Positions 8,754 to 18,600 of a stretch of 64,000 bases of DNA are shown in pieces. The notes beneath the pieces are model-generated. The model was not told the origin of the DNA and did no database searches. It was given only the letters and a program-made list of their open reading frames with translations. Both the position numbers and the translations under genes were made by a program. Positions within the stretch are counted from its first letter, which is position 1, and every line of letters starts with the position of its first letter. The DNA is from an uncultured Phascolarctobacterium sp. (GTDB lineage: Bacteria; Bacillota; Negativicutes; Acidaminococcales; Acidaminococcaceae), in the NCBI GenBank assembly GCA_900547415.1, contig URGS01000008.1, positions 1-64,000 of the forward strand. Reading direction: 5' to 3'.

Positions 8754-9322
8754 TTGCTCATACCTGTATCCGCATGAAGTACACGGAAGTCACTCAAAGG
8801 CCAGAAGGCCAGTACCGCACGACCCTTAACTAAATCAAGGGGTACAAAGCCTACATCGGCAAAACGGCTGTCCTCAGAGTTATTTCTGTTGTCACCAAGA
8901 ACGAAAATTGTATCCTTAGGAACAGTAGCCTTACGGTAAGTAGACATATTAGGACCCTTAGGATCATTCAGGTAGATATAGCCTTCGTTAAGCTGTTGTC
9001 CATTTACCAAAACTTTACCGTTCTTCATCTCTACTGTATCGCCCTCTACTGCGATGACACGTTTAATAAAATCACGGCTTTCATCCTTTGGATAACGGAA
9101 AACTACGATTTCACCACGCTCAGGCTCGCCTACGAAAAAGCTAAGCTTGTCAACAACTAAGCGTTCGTGGTGTTTTAATGTGGGATACATGGATGTACCC
9201 TCTACCATATATGGTTCAACTAAAAATGTACGAATGCAAAACGCCAAAGCTACGGCTACGATAATAGAAACGAGCCAGTCGCTTGCTGAATCCTGCCAGG
9301 AAGTTTCTTTTTTATTGCTCAC
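8750..9322 (-). CDS. lepB: Signal peptidase I
   Basis: This 190-residue membrane enzyme removes signal peptides on the outer face of the inner membrane. One transmembrane helix (about 16-35) precedes the catalytic domain. The Ser/Lys dyad is visible as Ser44 in EGTSMYPTL and Lys87 in FIKRVI, with the later GDNRNNSEDSR box. The start is GTG at 9322, chosen because AAGGAG lies 8 bases upstream. It has its own promoter and is coupled to rbgA. Confidence 0.96.
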   Translation of the reverse strand: MSNKKETSWQDSASDWLVSIIVAVALAFCIRTFLVEPYMVEGTSMYPTLKHHERLVVDKLSFFVGEPERGEIVVFRYPKDESRDFIKRVIAVEGDTVEMKNGKVLVNGQQLNEGYIYLNDPKGPNMSTYRKATVPKDTIFVLGDNRNNSEDSRFADVGFVPLDLVKGRAVLAFWPLSDFRVLHADTGMSK

Positions 9323-9368
9323 TGGTAAGTCTCCTTTCTCATGCTCTAAATTTAAGATAACCTCTCTT

Positions 9369-9397
9369 ATTTTAGCATAAAAAGATGTTTTAGTCAG
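9369..9397 (-). promoter_or_regulatory. Sigma-A type promoter for lepB-rbgA
   Basis: On the minus strand CTGACT (9397-9392) and TAAAAT (9374-9369) are separated by 17 bases. It lies between the rplS terminator and the lepB GTG, giving a leader of about 40 bases. Confidence 0.65.
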
Positions 9398-9433
9398 TAT
9401 ATCTTTTGATAAGTGTTTGAATTTTGGTTGTTA

Positions 9434-9464
9434 AAATAAAAAGGACTGTATTACTACAGTCCCT
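9434..9464 (-). terminator. Rho-independent terminator after rplS
   Basis: GGACTGTA (9443-9450) pairs with TACAGTCC (9455-9462) around a TTAC loop; on the minus strand it is followed by CTTTTTATTTT. It ends the rplS transcript. Confidence 0.88.
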
Positions 9465-9485
9465 TCCATTATGAACAGAATTAAA

Positions 9486-9827
9486 TTAGCGTTTTTCTCT
9501 GATACGAGCTGCTTTACCAGTCAGGTTACGCAGATAGTACAGTTTAGCACGACGAACGATACCACGACGAGCTACTTCGATGTGGTCGATACGGGGGCTA
9601 TGTACGGGGAAAGTACGCTCTACGCCGATGCCGTAGGAAATACGACGAACGGTGAAGTTTTCACGAACGCCAGAGCCGCTGCGAGCGATTACTACGCCTT
9701 CAAACAGCTGGATACGTTCACGAGTACCCTCGACGATTTTGCAATATACTTTTACGGTGTCGCCTGCTTTGAAATCAGGGATGTCAGAACGAAGTTGTTC
9801 TTGTTCTAATGCTTCAATAATGTTCAT
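9486..9827 (-). CDS. rplS: 50S ribosomal protein L19
   Basis: This 113-residue protein is a clear full-length L19, at the 30S-50S interface, with the family segments GDTVKVY, FEGVVIAR, ENFTVRRIS and the basic C-terminus KAARIREKR. AGGAGG precedes ATG 9827. It is separated from the upstream trmD block by its own promoter and leader, and ends at a strong terminator, so it forms a single-gene unit here. Confidence 0.98.
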   Translation of the reverse strand: MNIIEALEQEQLRSDIPDFKAGDTVKVYCKIVEGTRERIQLFEGVVIARSGSGVRENFTVRRISYGIGVERTFPVHSPRIDHIEVARRGIVRRAKLYYLRNLTGKAARIREKR

Positions 9828-9838
9828 TTTTTCCTCCT

Positions 9839-9925
9839 AAATCATAGACGTTCATGTGCGAACTTCACAGCGGACCGTCCGTATTACACAAAAGATATTT
9901 TACCATATAGATACTTCAAAAGCAA
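9839..9925 (-). promoter_or_regulatory. rplS promoter and structured 5' leader
   Basis: TTGCTT (9925-9920) and TAAAAT (9902-9897) are 17 bases apart on the minus strand. The leader of about 60 bases contains a self-complementary CGGACGGTCCG element and a GTTCGCACATGAAC segment. Firmicute rplS genes often carry an L19-binding leader; whether this one is such an autoregulatory RNA is inference from position and structure only. Confidence 0.55.
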
Positions 9926-9949
9926 GTAAAAATGATAAAATATTTACAT

Positions 9950-10522
9950 TTATTTTTCCCACCAAGGCTCGCCTACAAGGCGGTCCAGCATAATTGCTAC
10001 AGCACTTCTTACACAGAGATGATTATAGTCGCAGGCACCATAAATAGGTTCTAGGATATAATCAAAGCTCTTCATAGCTTCGGCTTCAATGCCAAAGCCT
10101 GTGCCGAAAAGCAGTAGTACAGGTCTATCCCCCTCCTGCAGCTGGTTGCGCAAAAACTTATAGGAGACAGTGTTGGGATAAATTCTAGCGTCAGTAGTGA
10201 CAATGTAGGGACGCTTACCTTCAGCTTCTTCGATAAAACGAACGGATGCTTCAATATCCGGCTGCCAGCAAACCCTGTCTAAAGCATCGCTGCGGTCAGG
10301 ATTATAGGTCCTTCCGTAGCCCTCCTGCCAATAATGAAGGATTTTCTTGACAATATCACGCTGTACATCTAAAGGATGAATAATAAAGTATTTAGCAATA
10401 TCATAGGTCCTGCAGGTACGTGATATATCATGAATATCAAAATTAGTAACAGCACTGGCGATAACGTCCATACGTTTATTATAGATGGGATAATGTACAA
10501 GGCCTACATAAAGCTTAGGCAT
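9950..10522 (-). CDS. SPOUT-type RNA methyltransferase of the trmD operon
   Basis: This protein of about 190 residues resembles the Methyltrn_RNA_4 group of SAM-dependent RNA methyltransferases, SPOUT knot proteins found beside trmD. LYVGLVHYP at the start, a LLLFGTGFG glycine-rich segment and the C-terminal NHLCVRSAVAI helix support this. I choose ATG 10522: it has a GGGGATGAGG ribosome site, whereas the ATG three codons upstream is too close to it. It overlaps trmD by 8 bases. Its RNA target is not known to me. Confidence 0.82.
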   Translation of the reverse strand: MPKLYVGLVHYPIYNKRMDVIASAVTNFDIHDISRTCRTYDIAKYFIIHPLDVQRDIVKKILHYWQEGYGRTYNPDRSDALDRVCWQPDIEASVRFIEEAEGKRPYIVTTDARIYPNTVSYKFLRNQLQEGDRPVLLLFGTGFGIEAEAMKSFDYILEPIYGACDYNHLCVRSAVAIMLDRLVGEPWWEK

Positions 10523-11339
10523 TTTCCTCATCCCCTTCTATGCTGTCTGCAGCTTTTGCAGCCTTTACAGCAGAAATTTCAGCACGCAGCTCATCATAGA
10601 AACGGCGCTGAGCTTTTTTCATTTTGTAGGGCAGTCTTTCACACTCAATCATACGTCTGTATTCTTCAGGAAGCAAATCAGGACGTACAAAATATGTAGC
10701 CTTGATGCTTTCCTTAAGGCGCCATTCATTGATAAGAGCATGGTTACCGCCTCTAAGAACCTCAGGAACCTCAAGTCCCTCAAAGTTTACAGGGCGGGTA
10801 TATTGCGGATACTCCAACAGATTGTTACTGAAGGATTCGTCCTCTGCACTGACCAGCTTGCCTAAAACTCCAGGTATAAAGCGTGCAATGGCATCCATAA
10901 CAATCAGGGCTGGCATTTCGCCGCCAGTGAGAACATAATCGCCAATGGAAAGCTTTTCATCCACCCAATTAAAGATGCGTTCATCGAAGCCTTCATAGTG
11001 ACCGCAGACAAAAATAAAATCCTGGCCGCAGTGAGCGTATTCCTCTACAATGCTTTGCTTCAGAGTGCGTCCTCCCGGACACATAGCAATAACTCTGGCA
11101 TTAGGAAGCTGCTCCTTAGCCTTGCGGATAGCTGCGACCATAGGTTCAGGCTTCAAAACCATTCCAGCTCCACCGCCAAAGGGAGTATCATCCACAGTAC
11201 GATGGTTGTCGTAAGTAAAATCTCGGGGATTTACACAGCTGATTTCTATAAGTCCTTTTGATGCAGCACGCTGCATAATGCTGTGACTGGCAGCCTGTTC
11301 AATTTGTTCTGGGAAAAGTGTTATGAATATAAATTTCAT
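10515..11339 (-). CDS. trmD: tRNA (guanine-37-N1)-methyltransferase
   Basis: TrmD methylates G37 next to the anticodon and limits frameshifting. The SPOUT signature is complete: ITLFPE at the start, the PFGGGAGMVLKPEP cofactor segment (54-67), CGHYEGFDERI and the GDYVLTGGE knot loop. At 274 residues it is longer than the usual 230-250 because of a lysine-rich then acidic C-terminal tail. It overlaps rimM by 4 bases and the downstream SPOUT gene by 8, so these are probably co-translated. Confidence 0.97.
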   Translation of the reverse strand: MKFIFITLFPEQIEQAASHSIMQRAASKGLIEISCVNPRDFTYDNHRTVDDTPFGGGAGMVLKPEPMVAAIRKAKEQLPNARVIAMCPGGRTLKQSIVEEYAHCGQDFIFVCGHYEGFDERIFNWVDEKLSIGDYVLTGGEMPALIVMDAIARFIPGVLGKLVSAEDESFSNNLLEYPQYTRPVNFEGLEVPEVLRGGNHALINEWRLKESIKATYFVRPDLLPEEYRRMIECERLPYKMKKAQRRFYDELRAEISAVKAAKAADSIEGDEENA

Positions 11340-11839
11340 TCTTCATCAACCCATTCAGGCAGAGCCACAATAATACGATTTTCTGCTACATTGATTTCTT
11401 TAACATATATTTTTAAAGCGGGCAGCAGAATATCCTTGGCGCCTGGTACAGCAATAACATAAACATCGTTGCTGCCAGTAGAAAGTGCATCCTTAAATGT
11501 GCCTATTTGCTGTCCTGCTTCATCATATACAGGAATGCCTATTAAGTCTGCTACATAGAACTGTCCTTCGTCAAGCTCTGGCAAGTCCTCGGCCTTAATA
11601 AGAACCTCCTGATCACGCAGCAGCTCTGCCTCATTCATTGAGGTGATTTCTTTAGTGGAAACAAGCACCATACGCTTATGAAAACGAGCACTCTGAATGT
11701 GCAGCTTACGTCCGTCCTTCAACAGCAGATAATCTAAGTCTAAAAACTGCTCCGGCTTTTCTGTTGAGGGCAGAATACGAATATCGCCCCGCACACCGTG
11801 CGGAGCGACAATTTTACCAATAACTATTTCTTTGTCCAT
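11336..11839 (-). CDS. rimM: 16S rRNA processing protein RimM
   Basis: This 167-residue protein binds S19 and helps mature the 30S head. The N-terminal domain begins IGKIVAPHGVRGDIR, the family hallmark, followed by a PRC-barrel domain with GQFYVADLIG and the late DILLPAL..YVKEI segment. It follows ylqD by 3 bases and overlaps trmD, the standard gene order. Confidence 0.96.
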   Translation of the reverse strand: MDKEIVIGKIVAPHGVRGDIRILPSTEKPEQFLDLDYLLLKDGRKLHIQSARFHKRMVLVSTKEITSMNEAELLRDQEVLIKAEDLPELDEGQFYVADLIGIPVYDEAGQQIGTFKDALSTGSNDVYVIAVPGAKDILLPALKIYVKEINVAENRIIVALPEWVDEE

Positions 11840-11842
11840 TGA

Positions 11843-12247
11843 TTATTCGCGGAAAGCAATAACCTTGCCATCCTCGGTGAGGATTTCAGCACCCATCAGT
11901 GCGTCTAAATCGGTACCAACGGTAATTTCCACAGTACGCTCTAAGGTACCATGACCGATTTCAGCACCAAGTTCCAGTGCTTGGGCACGTTTCAGCTTTT
12001 CTTCTGCTTCAGTTTTAGCTGCAACGCGTTTATTTCTTTCCATGTCGATTTGTTCGCGCAAAGCCGGGAGCACGCTCAAATCACTAGCAGCCTGATGCAA
12101 AGCTTTTTTAGCTTGGAACTCAAATTGTTCCAGATCAAGCTCCATATTCTTTATAGTGTTTTGGAGATCTCCAATAATTTTCAACTTCAAGTCTTCAGTT
12201 ACTTTTGCCTTAACAGCAACAGGAACTCTTACAAACATTTTATCCAT
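11843..12247 (-). CDS. ylqD: YlqD family protein
   Basis: This small protein of about 134 residues matches YlqD of Firmicutes: a beta-rich N-terminus (FVRVPVAVKAKVTED), a central charged helical region likely to form a coiled coil (about 30-90), and a C-terminal beta region with EILTEDGKVIAFRE. I place the start at ATG 12247, seven bases after AAGGATGG; an ATG four codons upstream is also in frame. Function unknown, but the position between khpA and rimM is conserved and points to RNA or ribosome biology. Confidence 0.82.
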   Translation of the reverse strand: MDKMFVRVPVAVKAKVTEDLKLKIIGDLQNTIKNMELDLEQFEFQAKKALHQAASDLSVLPALREQIDMERNKRVAAKTEAEEKLKRAQALELGAEIGHGTLERTVEITVGTDLDALMGAEILTEDGKVIAFRE

Positions 12248-12261
12248 TGCATAGCCCATCC

Positions 12262-12492
12262 TTATTCTACAATCTCAACAATAACTTTGACGTTTTCGCG
12301 GGTTGCAACTGCTTTCATTACAGTTCTGATGGCTTTAGCGATGCGGCCTTGCTTGCCGATTACCTTGCCCATGTCTTCAGAAGCAACATGGAGGCGGAGT
12401 ACCGTTGTAGTACCGGTAGTTTCCTCCTCCACTACTACTGCAGAGGGATTGCTTACAAGAGACTTGGCCATTACTTCTACCAATTCTTTCAT
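12262..12492 (-). CDS. khpA: KH-domain RNA-binding protein KhpA (YlqC)
   Basis: This 76-residue protein is a single KH domain with the VIGKQGRIAKAIRTV motif that contacts RNA. In other Firmicutes KhpA pairs with KhpB/Jag and affects cell elongation and small-RNA function. I choose ATG 12492; a GTG three codons upstream lies almost on top of the AGGAGG ribosome site. It sits between rpsP and ylqD in the usual order. Confidence 0.94.
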   Translation of the reverse strand: MKELVEVMAKSLVSNPSAVVVEEETTGTTTVLRLHVASEDMGKVIGKQGRIAKAIRTVMKAVATRENVKVIVEIVE

Positions 12493-12510
12493 GTAGATCA
12501 CGCCTCCTGA

Positions 12511-12783
12511 TTATTTTGCTGCTTTAGCTTCAGCAAATTTTTTCATGATACCATCCTTGCTGAACAGGTTTTTAACGGTATCAGTAGGTTGAGCACCTTT
12601 GCTCATCCAGTCAATAGCTTTAGCTTCGTCAATTTTTACGTTAGCAGGTTGTACGGTGGAATCGTAGTAACCGATGCTTTCGATGAAGCGGCCATCACGA
12701 GGAGCACGTGCGTCAGCAACAACAATACGATAGAAAGGAGCTTTTTTGGAGCCCATACGTTTCAAACGGATTTTAACTGCCAT
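12511..12783 (-). CDS. rpsP: 30S ribosomal protein S16
   Basis: A 90-residue S16, with MAVKIRLKRMGSKKAPFYR at its start and the DGRFIESIGYYDS motif. The start is ATG 12783, because the in-frame GTG four codons upstream is part of the AAGGAGGTG ribosome site itself. It is followed after 9 bases by the khpA ribosome region. Confidence 0.98.
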   Translation of the reverse strand: MAVKIRLKRMGSKKAPFYRIVVADARAPRDGRFIESIGYYDSTVQPANVKIDEAKAIDWMSKGAQPTDTVKNLFSKDGIMKKFAEAKAAK

Positions 12784-12834
12784 GTTGAATTTCACCTCCT
12801 TAAATTAATATCATAACTAAATAGATTTCTTTTA

Positions 12835-14181
12835 TTAATGTCCAAAGGGAAGCTTAAAGCCACCTTTAGGAGCAAACTTAGCCATACCCTGCATACGCTT
12901 CATCATCTTCTTGCTTTCTTCGAAGTTTTTCAGGAGCTTGTTAACGTCCTGAACACGCATGCCGCAGCCCATTGCAATACGTTTACGACGGCTGCCATTG
13001 ATAATGCTGGGGTTACGTCTCTCTTTAAGAGTCATGGAGCGGATAATTGCTTCAATGCGGTCAAATTCTTTTTCGTCCACATTTGCTTCCTTAAGCTTTT
13101 GGCTAATGCCGCCCATACCAGGAATAAGACCCAGAATGGTTTCTAAGGAGCCAAGCTTTTTAACCTGCTGCATTTGTTCAAGGAACTGTTCCAATGTGAA
13201 CTCGTCCTTACGGAGCTTTTTCTCCATTTCCAGAGCTTTTGCCAGGTCGGTAGTAGACTGAACCTTTTCAATCAAGGTCAGAATATCGCCCATACCCAAA
13301 ATTCTGGAAGCCATACGATCGGGATGGAAGGGCTCAAGAGCCTTCAAATCCTCGCCCATACCAATAAGCTTAACAGGTTTGCCGGTAACAGCTTTTACAG
13401 ATAAAACTGCACCGCCGCGAGCATCGCCGTCCAGCTTAGTAACGATCAAGCCGTCAATGCCAAGCTGTTCGTTAAAGGATTCTGCTACAGTTACTGCATC
13501 CTGACCAGTCATAGCATCTACAACCAGAAGGATTTCATCAGGAGTAACAGTATCCTTAATGTTGCGGAGCTCGTCCATAAGCTCTTCGTTAATATGTAAG
13601 CGGCCTGCGGTATCGATAATAACGGTATCGCGAGCCAAGGATTTAGCCTTTTCAACAGCCTGCTTTGCGATTTCTACAGGAGAAACCTTGTCACCTAAGG
13701 TGAATACAGGCACATCAAGCTTTTCACCTAAAACCTGAAGCTGAGTAATAGCAGCAGGACGGTAAACGTCGCCTGCAACCAGCAGCGGCTTTTTATTTTT
13801 GCCCTTCAGATAATTCGCCAGCTTACCTGCGGTGGTGGTTTTACCAGCACCCTGCAGACCAACCAGCATAATTACTGTAGGAGGCTTTTGTGCAACAGCA
13901 AGCTTGCTTTGAGTACCGCCTAAAAGCTCAATCAGCTCTTCATTAACAATCTTAATGATTTGTTGATGAGGATTAAGCTTTTCGCTTACTTCTGCACCAA
14001 TAGCACGTTCCTTAACCTTACTTACAAAGTCTTTTACAACCTTGAAGTTTACGTCGGCCTCTAAAAGAGCCATACGCACTTCACGCATAGGAGCCTTTAA
14101 ATCCTCCTCGGTAAGCTTTCCGGCACCACGGAACATCTTTATTGCATTTTGTAATCTTTCAGATAAACTTTCAAATGCCAT
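12835..14181 (-). CDS. ffh: Signal recognition particle protein Ffh (SRP54)
   Basis: This 448-residue GTPase binds signal peptides and 4.5S RNA and docks with FtsY. It has the N-terminal four-helix domain, a G domain with GLQGAGKTTTAGKLA, DTAGRLH and TKLDGDARGG, and a methionine-rich M domain ending KMMKRMQGMAKF and KLPFGH. Full length. It follows ylxM by 9 bases; the SRP RNA gene is not in the window. Confidence 0.97.
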   Translation of the reverse strand: MAFESLSERLQNAIKMFRGAGKLTEEDLKAPMREVRMALLEADVNFKVVKDFVSKVKERAIGAEVSEKLNPHQQIIKIVNEELIELLGGTQSKLAVAQKPPTVIMLVGLQGAGKTTTAGKLANYLKGKNKKPLLVAGDVYRPAAITQLQVLGEKLDVPVFTLGDKVSPVEIAKQAVEKAKSLARDTVIIDTAGRLHINEELMDELRNIKDTVTPDEILLVVDAMTGQDAVTVAESFNEQLGIDGLIVTKLDGDARGGAVLSVKAVTGKPVKLIGMGEDLKALEPFHPDRMASRILGMGDILTLIEKVQSTTDLAKALEMEKKLRKDEFTLEQFLEQMQQVKKLGSLETILGLIPGMGGISQKLKEANVDEKEFDRIEAIIRSMTLKERRNPSIINGSRRKRIAMGCGMRVQDVNKLLKNFEESKKMMKRMQGMAKFAPKGGFKLPFGH

Positions 14182-14190
14182 TGTTTCTTT

Positions 14191-14544
14191 TTACCTACCT
14201 TCGCCACACATCTTAACAAGAATGTTGACTGCTTCATTTTTACCAGCACCATCATGGTGGGTAATCAAATCTATAACAGCGCGAAGCTGTTCCTTATCTG
14301 CATCGTTCTTTGCTAAAAGACCAAGCTTTTCTTCGTATTTTTCAAGTGTCTGCTCTACTCTCTTCAAAAGGTCGTGAACAGCCTGCCTGGAAACACCTAG
14401 CTCCTCTGAAATCTCACTCAGGGATAAGTCATCATAGAAATACATATTTAAACAGTTTCTTTGCTTGTCTGTTAACAGACCACCATATAAATCAAATAGT
14501 CTGCCTAAACGCATTCTTTGTTCAAAAATTTCTTCTGCTGACAT
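14191..14544 (-). CDS. ylxM: YlxM/UPF0122 helix-turn-helix protein
   Basis: This 117-residue protein has a sigma-70 region 4-like helix-turn-helix, with LSEISEELGVSRQAVHDLLKR around 54-74. YlxM proteins stimulate SRP GTPase function in streptococci and always sit just before ffh, as here. It is the first gene after a perfect consensus promoter; GAGGAAAC precedes ATG 14544. Regulatory DNA binding is possible but not shown. Confidence 0.93.
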   Translation of the reverse strand: MSAEEIFEQRMRLGRLFDLYGGLLTDKQRNCLNMYFYDDLSLSEISEELGVSRQAVHDLLKRVEQTLEKYEEKLGLLAKNDADKEQLRAVIDLITHHDGAGKNEAVNILVKMCGEGR

Positions 14545-14578
14545 AGTGTTTCCTCTGCATAATTTACTTGACTATGCA

Positions 14579-14607
14579 ATTATAATTGATACATAAAGGT
14601 TTGTCAA
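14579..14607 (-). promoter_or_regulatory. Consensus promoter for ylxM-ffh-rpsP operon
   Basis: On the minus strand TTGACA (14607-14602) and TATAAT (14584-14579) match the sigma-A consensus exactly with a 17-base spacer. The expected transcript has a leader of about 30 bases before ylxM. Confidence 0.93.
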
Positions 14608-14627
14608 GTATTTTTACTTGTCACCTT

Positions 14628-14673
14628 GAAAAAATTTTAAATTAAGGTGCAGCCTTCTTTACTGCACCTTAAT
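14628..14673 (-). terminator. Rho-independent terminator after ftsY
   Basis: ATTAAGGTGCAG (14641-14652) pairs with CTGCACCTTAAT (14662-14673); the minus strand then carries TTTAAAATTTTTT. It separates smc-ftsY from the ylxM promoter just downstream. Confidence 0.85.
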
Positions 14674-14678
14674 TCACA

Positions 14679-15596
14679 TTATTTGCCGTTTTCAAAAAGG
14701 GCTTCTACAAATTTGTCAGGCTCAAAGGGACGGAAATCCATAATACCTTCGCCTACACCAATCCATTTAACGGGAATTCCCAGTTCCTCTTTGATTGCTA
14801 CAACAACACCGCCCTTAGCAGTACCATCAAGCTTAGTCAGAACAATACCTGTTACATTGGCTGTTTCGGTAAATACCTTAGCCTGACTAATAGCATTCTG
14901 ACCAGTAGTAGCGTCCAGTACAAGGAAGGTTTCATGGGGAGCTTCAGGAATCTCACGTTTAATAATGCGATGAACCTTTTCCAGCTCGTTCATCAGGTTA
15001 ACCTTGTTTTGCAGACGACCAGCAGTATCAATAAAGAGAATATCAGCCTTACGGGCAATAGATGCCTTCAATGCGTCAAACACAACTGCTGCAGGATCCG
15101 CACCTTCGTTTTGACGGATAACATCACATTTTGCTCTATCACCCCATATTTGCAGCTGCTCGGCTGCTGCAGCACGATAGGTATCTCCTGCGGCCATAAT
15201 AACCTTGTAATTGAACAGAGTAAAATAGTTGGCAAGCTTGCCAATAGTAGTAGTCTTACCTACTCCATTAACGCCAACCACCAGGATTACTGTAGGCTTA
15301 GCACCGATTCTGGTACGTTGACCGGAATCCTTTAAAAGCTCTGCAGTATATTTCTTCAAGAAGGGAATAACATCTTCAGTACTAGAAATTTCTTTAGTTT
15401 TTGCTGCATCACGTACTGCCTTAATCAGCTTTTCTGTAGTCTTTACACCGCAGTCAGCAGAAAGCAGAATCATCTCCAGCTCTTCAAGAAAGTCATCATC
15501 AATTTTAGTGGACATACCAACCAGCTCTTGAATACGGTCGGTAAAATTGCGTCTGGTTTTTGAAAGACCTTCCTTTAAACGCTCAAAAAATCCCAT
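14679..15596 (-). CDS. ftsY: Signal recognition particle receptor FtsY
   Basis: This 305-residue GTPase receives SRP at the membrane. It is the short form, without the acidic A domain; the N-terminal helix begins MGFFERLKEGL. The G domain has GVNGVGKTTTIGKLA (about 108-122), DTAGRLQ, TKLDGTAKGG and GVGEGIMDFRPF. It follows smc by 6 bases, the classical smc-ftsY pair. Confidence 0.97.
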   Translation of the reverse strand: MGFFERLKEGLSKTRRNFTDRIQELVGMSTKIDDDFLEELEMILLSADCGVKTTEKLIKAVRDAAKTKEISSTEDVIPFLKKYTAELLKDSGQRTRIGAKPTVILVVGVNGVGKTTTIGKLANYFTLFNYKVIMAAGDTYRAAAAEQLQIWGDRAKCDVIRQNEGADPAAVVFDALKASIARKADILFIDTAGRLQNKVNLMNELEKVHRIIKREIPEAPHETFLVLDATTGQNAISQAKVFTETANVTGIVLTKLDGTAKGGVVVAIKEELGIPVKWIGVGEGIMDFRPFEPDKFVEALFENGK

Positions 15597-15602
15597 AACA
15601 CA

Positions 15603-18600
15603 CTACTCCTTTGCATTTATTTTGACGGATAATAATTTGGATACACCAGATTCTTCCATAGTTACACCATACATTATATCAGCACATTCCATTGTTCCTT
15701 TACGATGTGTAATAACAATGAACTGGGTGTCTGCTGAATATTCTCTAAGGAATTTAGAAAAACGAACAATGTTCGCATCGTCTAAAGCTGCATCAATTTC
15801 GTCCAGAATGCAGAACGGTGACGGCTGATAGCTTAGCAAGGCAAATAACAGAGCAATAACCGTCAGGGCTCTTTCACCGCCGGACAATAGATATAGACTT
15901 TGTAGCTTCTTGCCCGGAGGCTGCACCTCTATATCAATACCGGATTCCAGAATATTTTCTGGGTCTGTCAATTTCAGGATAGCTGTACCACCGCCAAAGA
16001 GTTTGATATAGCAATCTGAGAAATAAACATTAATCTTGGCGAAGGCGTCCTTGAAGCGTTTAGTCATACCTGAGTTAATTTCGCCGATGACTGCCTCCAG
16101 ATTGTCCTTTGCAGTACACAAATCCGCGTACTGCTTTGCCAAAAACTCACTGCGTTCTTTAACAGCCTGATATTCCTCTATTGCAGAAGGATTAACAGGA
16201 CCTAGGTCAGCAATGCTTAAAGCCAAACGGCTTTCATTTTTTTGCAGGCCTTTATTGTCAAGGTCTGCTAAGTCACTTAAATCAACCTTACGGGCGGACG
16301 CCTCGTCAAGATTATAATCATCACTGAGCTGTGACAAAGCATGTTCATAATCGCTTTGCTGCTTGGTTAGCTCCAGCTCAAGCTGACGCAGTTTATTTTC
16401 TATTTGGCTTGTTTGTTTGCCAAGCTCAATCAGCTCCTGCTCCAAGCCATGATGTGCCGCTAACAAGGAGCTGCGTTCTTCAGCATAGCGGTCCTTGCCG
16501 CCAAGAATATTCTTTAAATCCTCCATAAGCAGGATACTGTTCTTGTTCAGTTCCTCCTGCTCCTGACGACATTCTTCTATAATAGCACTCAGGCGCTCCT
16601 GTTCTGATAGATTATTCTTGGCCTCGTCTCGTAGACGCAACGTATCATCATCAAGATTACGCATTCGCTCTGAAATAAGCTCAGACTTGCCAGATGCTGT
16701 TTCCTGTTGAATTCTTGCATCCTGAAGCTGATTATCAATAGAAGTAAGAGTACTGCCCTGCATAGCGATCTGGCGCTGCAATTCCTCTAAAAGCTGCTTA
16801 GCCTCGCTATCCTGGGCCTCTGATTCCTGAACCTTGGCACGCAGCGACTTGATTTTGTCCCTATTGGCCATGTATTCATTAGTAATTATACTGCGGTCAT
16901 CTAAAAGCAGTGCTAATTTTTCATTTTCACGGCATTTTTCCTGTTCAAGCTGTTCTAGGCGCAGCTTAAGCTCGCTAAATTTTAGACGAAGCTGCTGTAG
17001 CCGGGAGTTAGCATCATTAAGCTTCTTTTCAGCTGCTGCGGCCAATTCCTCCTGCTCTTCAATCTGCTCCTGCCAGGACAGCATTTCCTTATGAAGGTCA
17101 GCTATTTCAGCCTGCATTTGCTGAATATCACGCTGACGGCTCAAAAAACCTTCCTTTTGTTTACGGCTGCCGCCAGTCATACTGCCTCCAGCGTTTACAA
17201 CATCGCCGGATAAGGTAACGACTCTTAATCTATATTTGCTTGCTTTGGCTGCCGTTAAAGCAGCATCAATATTTTCAGCAATGAGAACTCTGCCTAAAAG
17301 AAAGCGGATAGCATTTTCTGCTTCTTCATCGCAGTCAATAAGATCAACTGCAAAGCCACAGATTCCAGAAAGCTTGTCCAGCTTTGTCTCTTCAAGGGTA
17401 GGTGTGCGCTTTTGTACAGTATCCAATGGCAGGAAGGTTGCACGACCTGCATTGTGCTGCTTTAGATATGCTATAGCCTCCTTGGCTGTTGCAGCATCCC
17501 TAGTGACGATGTTTTGCGCACCTTCGCCTAAAGCAGTTTCAATAGCAGTAATATACTTTTCATCTACATTAATCAGTTCTGCAGCAACACCGATAATACC
17601 ACTATGCCACTGCTCCTGTGCCTTGATTATAGTTTTTATGCCATAGCCAAAGCCTTCATAGGAGGCCTGCATTTTCTGCAGGGACTGCTCCCTTGTTTCA
17701 GCAGCAGTCAATCGACGCTGACAATCCTGCTGCTGCGCAGTAAGAGATTTAATAGTATTTTTTAGATTTTCCAGCTCTGTATTAAGGATTACAGAAAGCT
17801 TGCCTGCTGTTTCACCATCATGCTGATTGCGACTCTGAGACTCCAGCAGATTGCTATATTGCTCCTCCAGCTTGCTTAGAACTGCTTCAGTATCATCAAT
17901 ATTCTTTTTTAAAGCATCTCTGCGTTTAACACGCTGCTCCTGAGCCTGTTCCTCACTGCGAAGCTCATTGCGTATTTTAAGCAGCTCCTGCATGGAAGCA
18001 AAGAGCTTAGACTGCTCAGCCTCGTTACGATGCTTCGCTTCCTCCAAGGCCTTTTCCTGCTCATTTTTTTCACGGGTAAGCTTTTGTACCTGAAGGTCAG
18101 CTGCAATACGCTTTTTCTCAACAGTATCAAATTCCTCAGCCAGCTCCTGCATTTTTCTTTCCAATTCATCGGCCTGCTCAGAAATTTTGCTGTTGCGTTG
18201 ATCTATTCTTTCACTAGCTTTGATATTTTGCTGAATACGCTCCTCCAAAATACCTTGGGTACCGCGAATCTTTTCTAAAGCTGTTTCCTTGTTTTTGATT
18301 TCGTCCTGCAGCTTACTGTAGCTTTCTGCTAAAGCATCCAGCTCAAGCTGCAGATTAGCTGCTTCTGCCTGCTTGCTGCTTAAAACTGCAGCTTTTTCAG
18401 CATAGACCGTCTGTAAATCCTGCTGCTTGTTTAACAGCTGTTCTTTAGCATCAGCCATACCATTCAGCTTGCGCATAAGTACGGACAGACGACAACGGCG
18501 CAGCTCTTCGTTCAATAAATTGAACTGTTTGGTTTTTTCCGCCGCAACTGCCAAAGGTGCGACCTGGTTTTCCACCTCAGTCTTAATATCGTAAATACGT

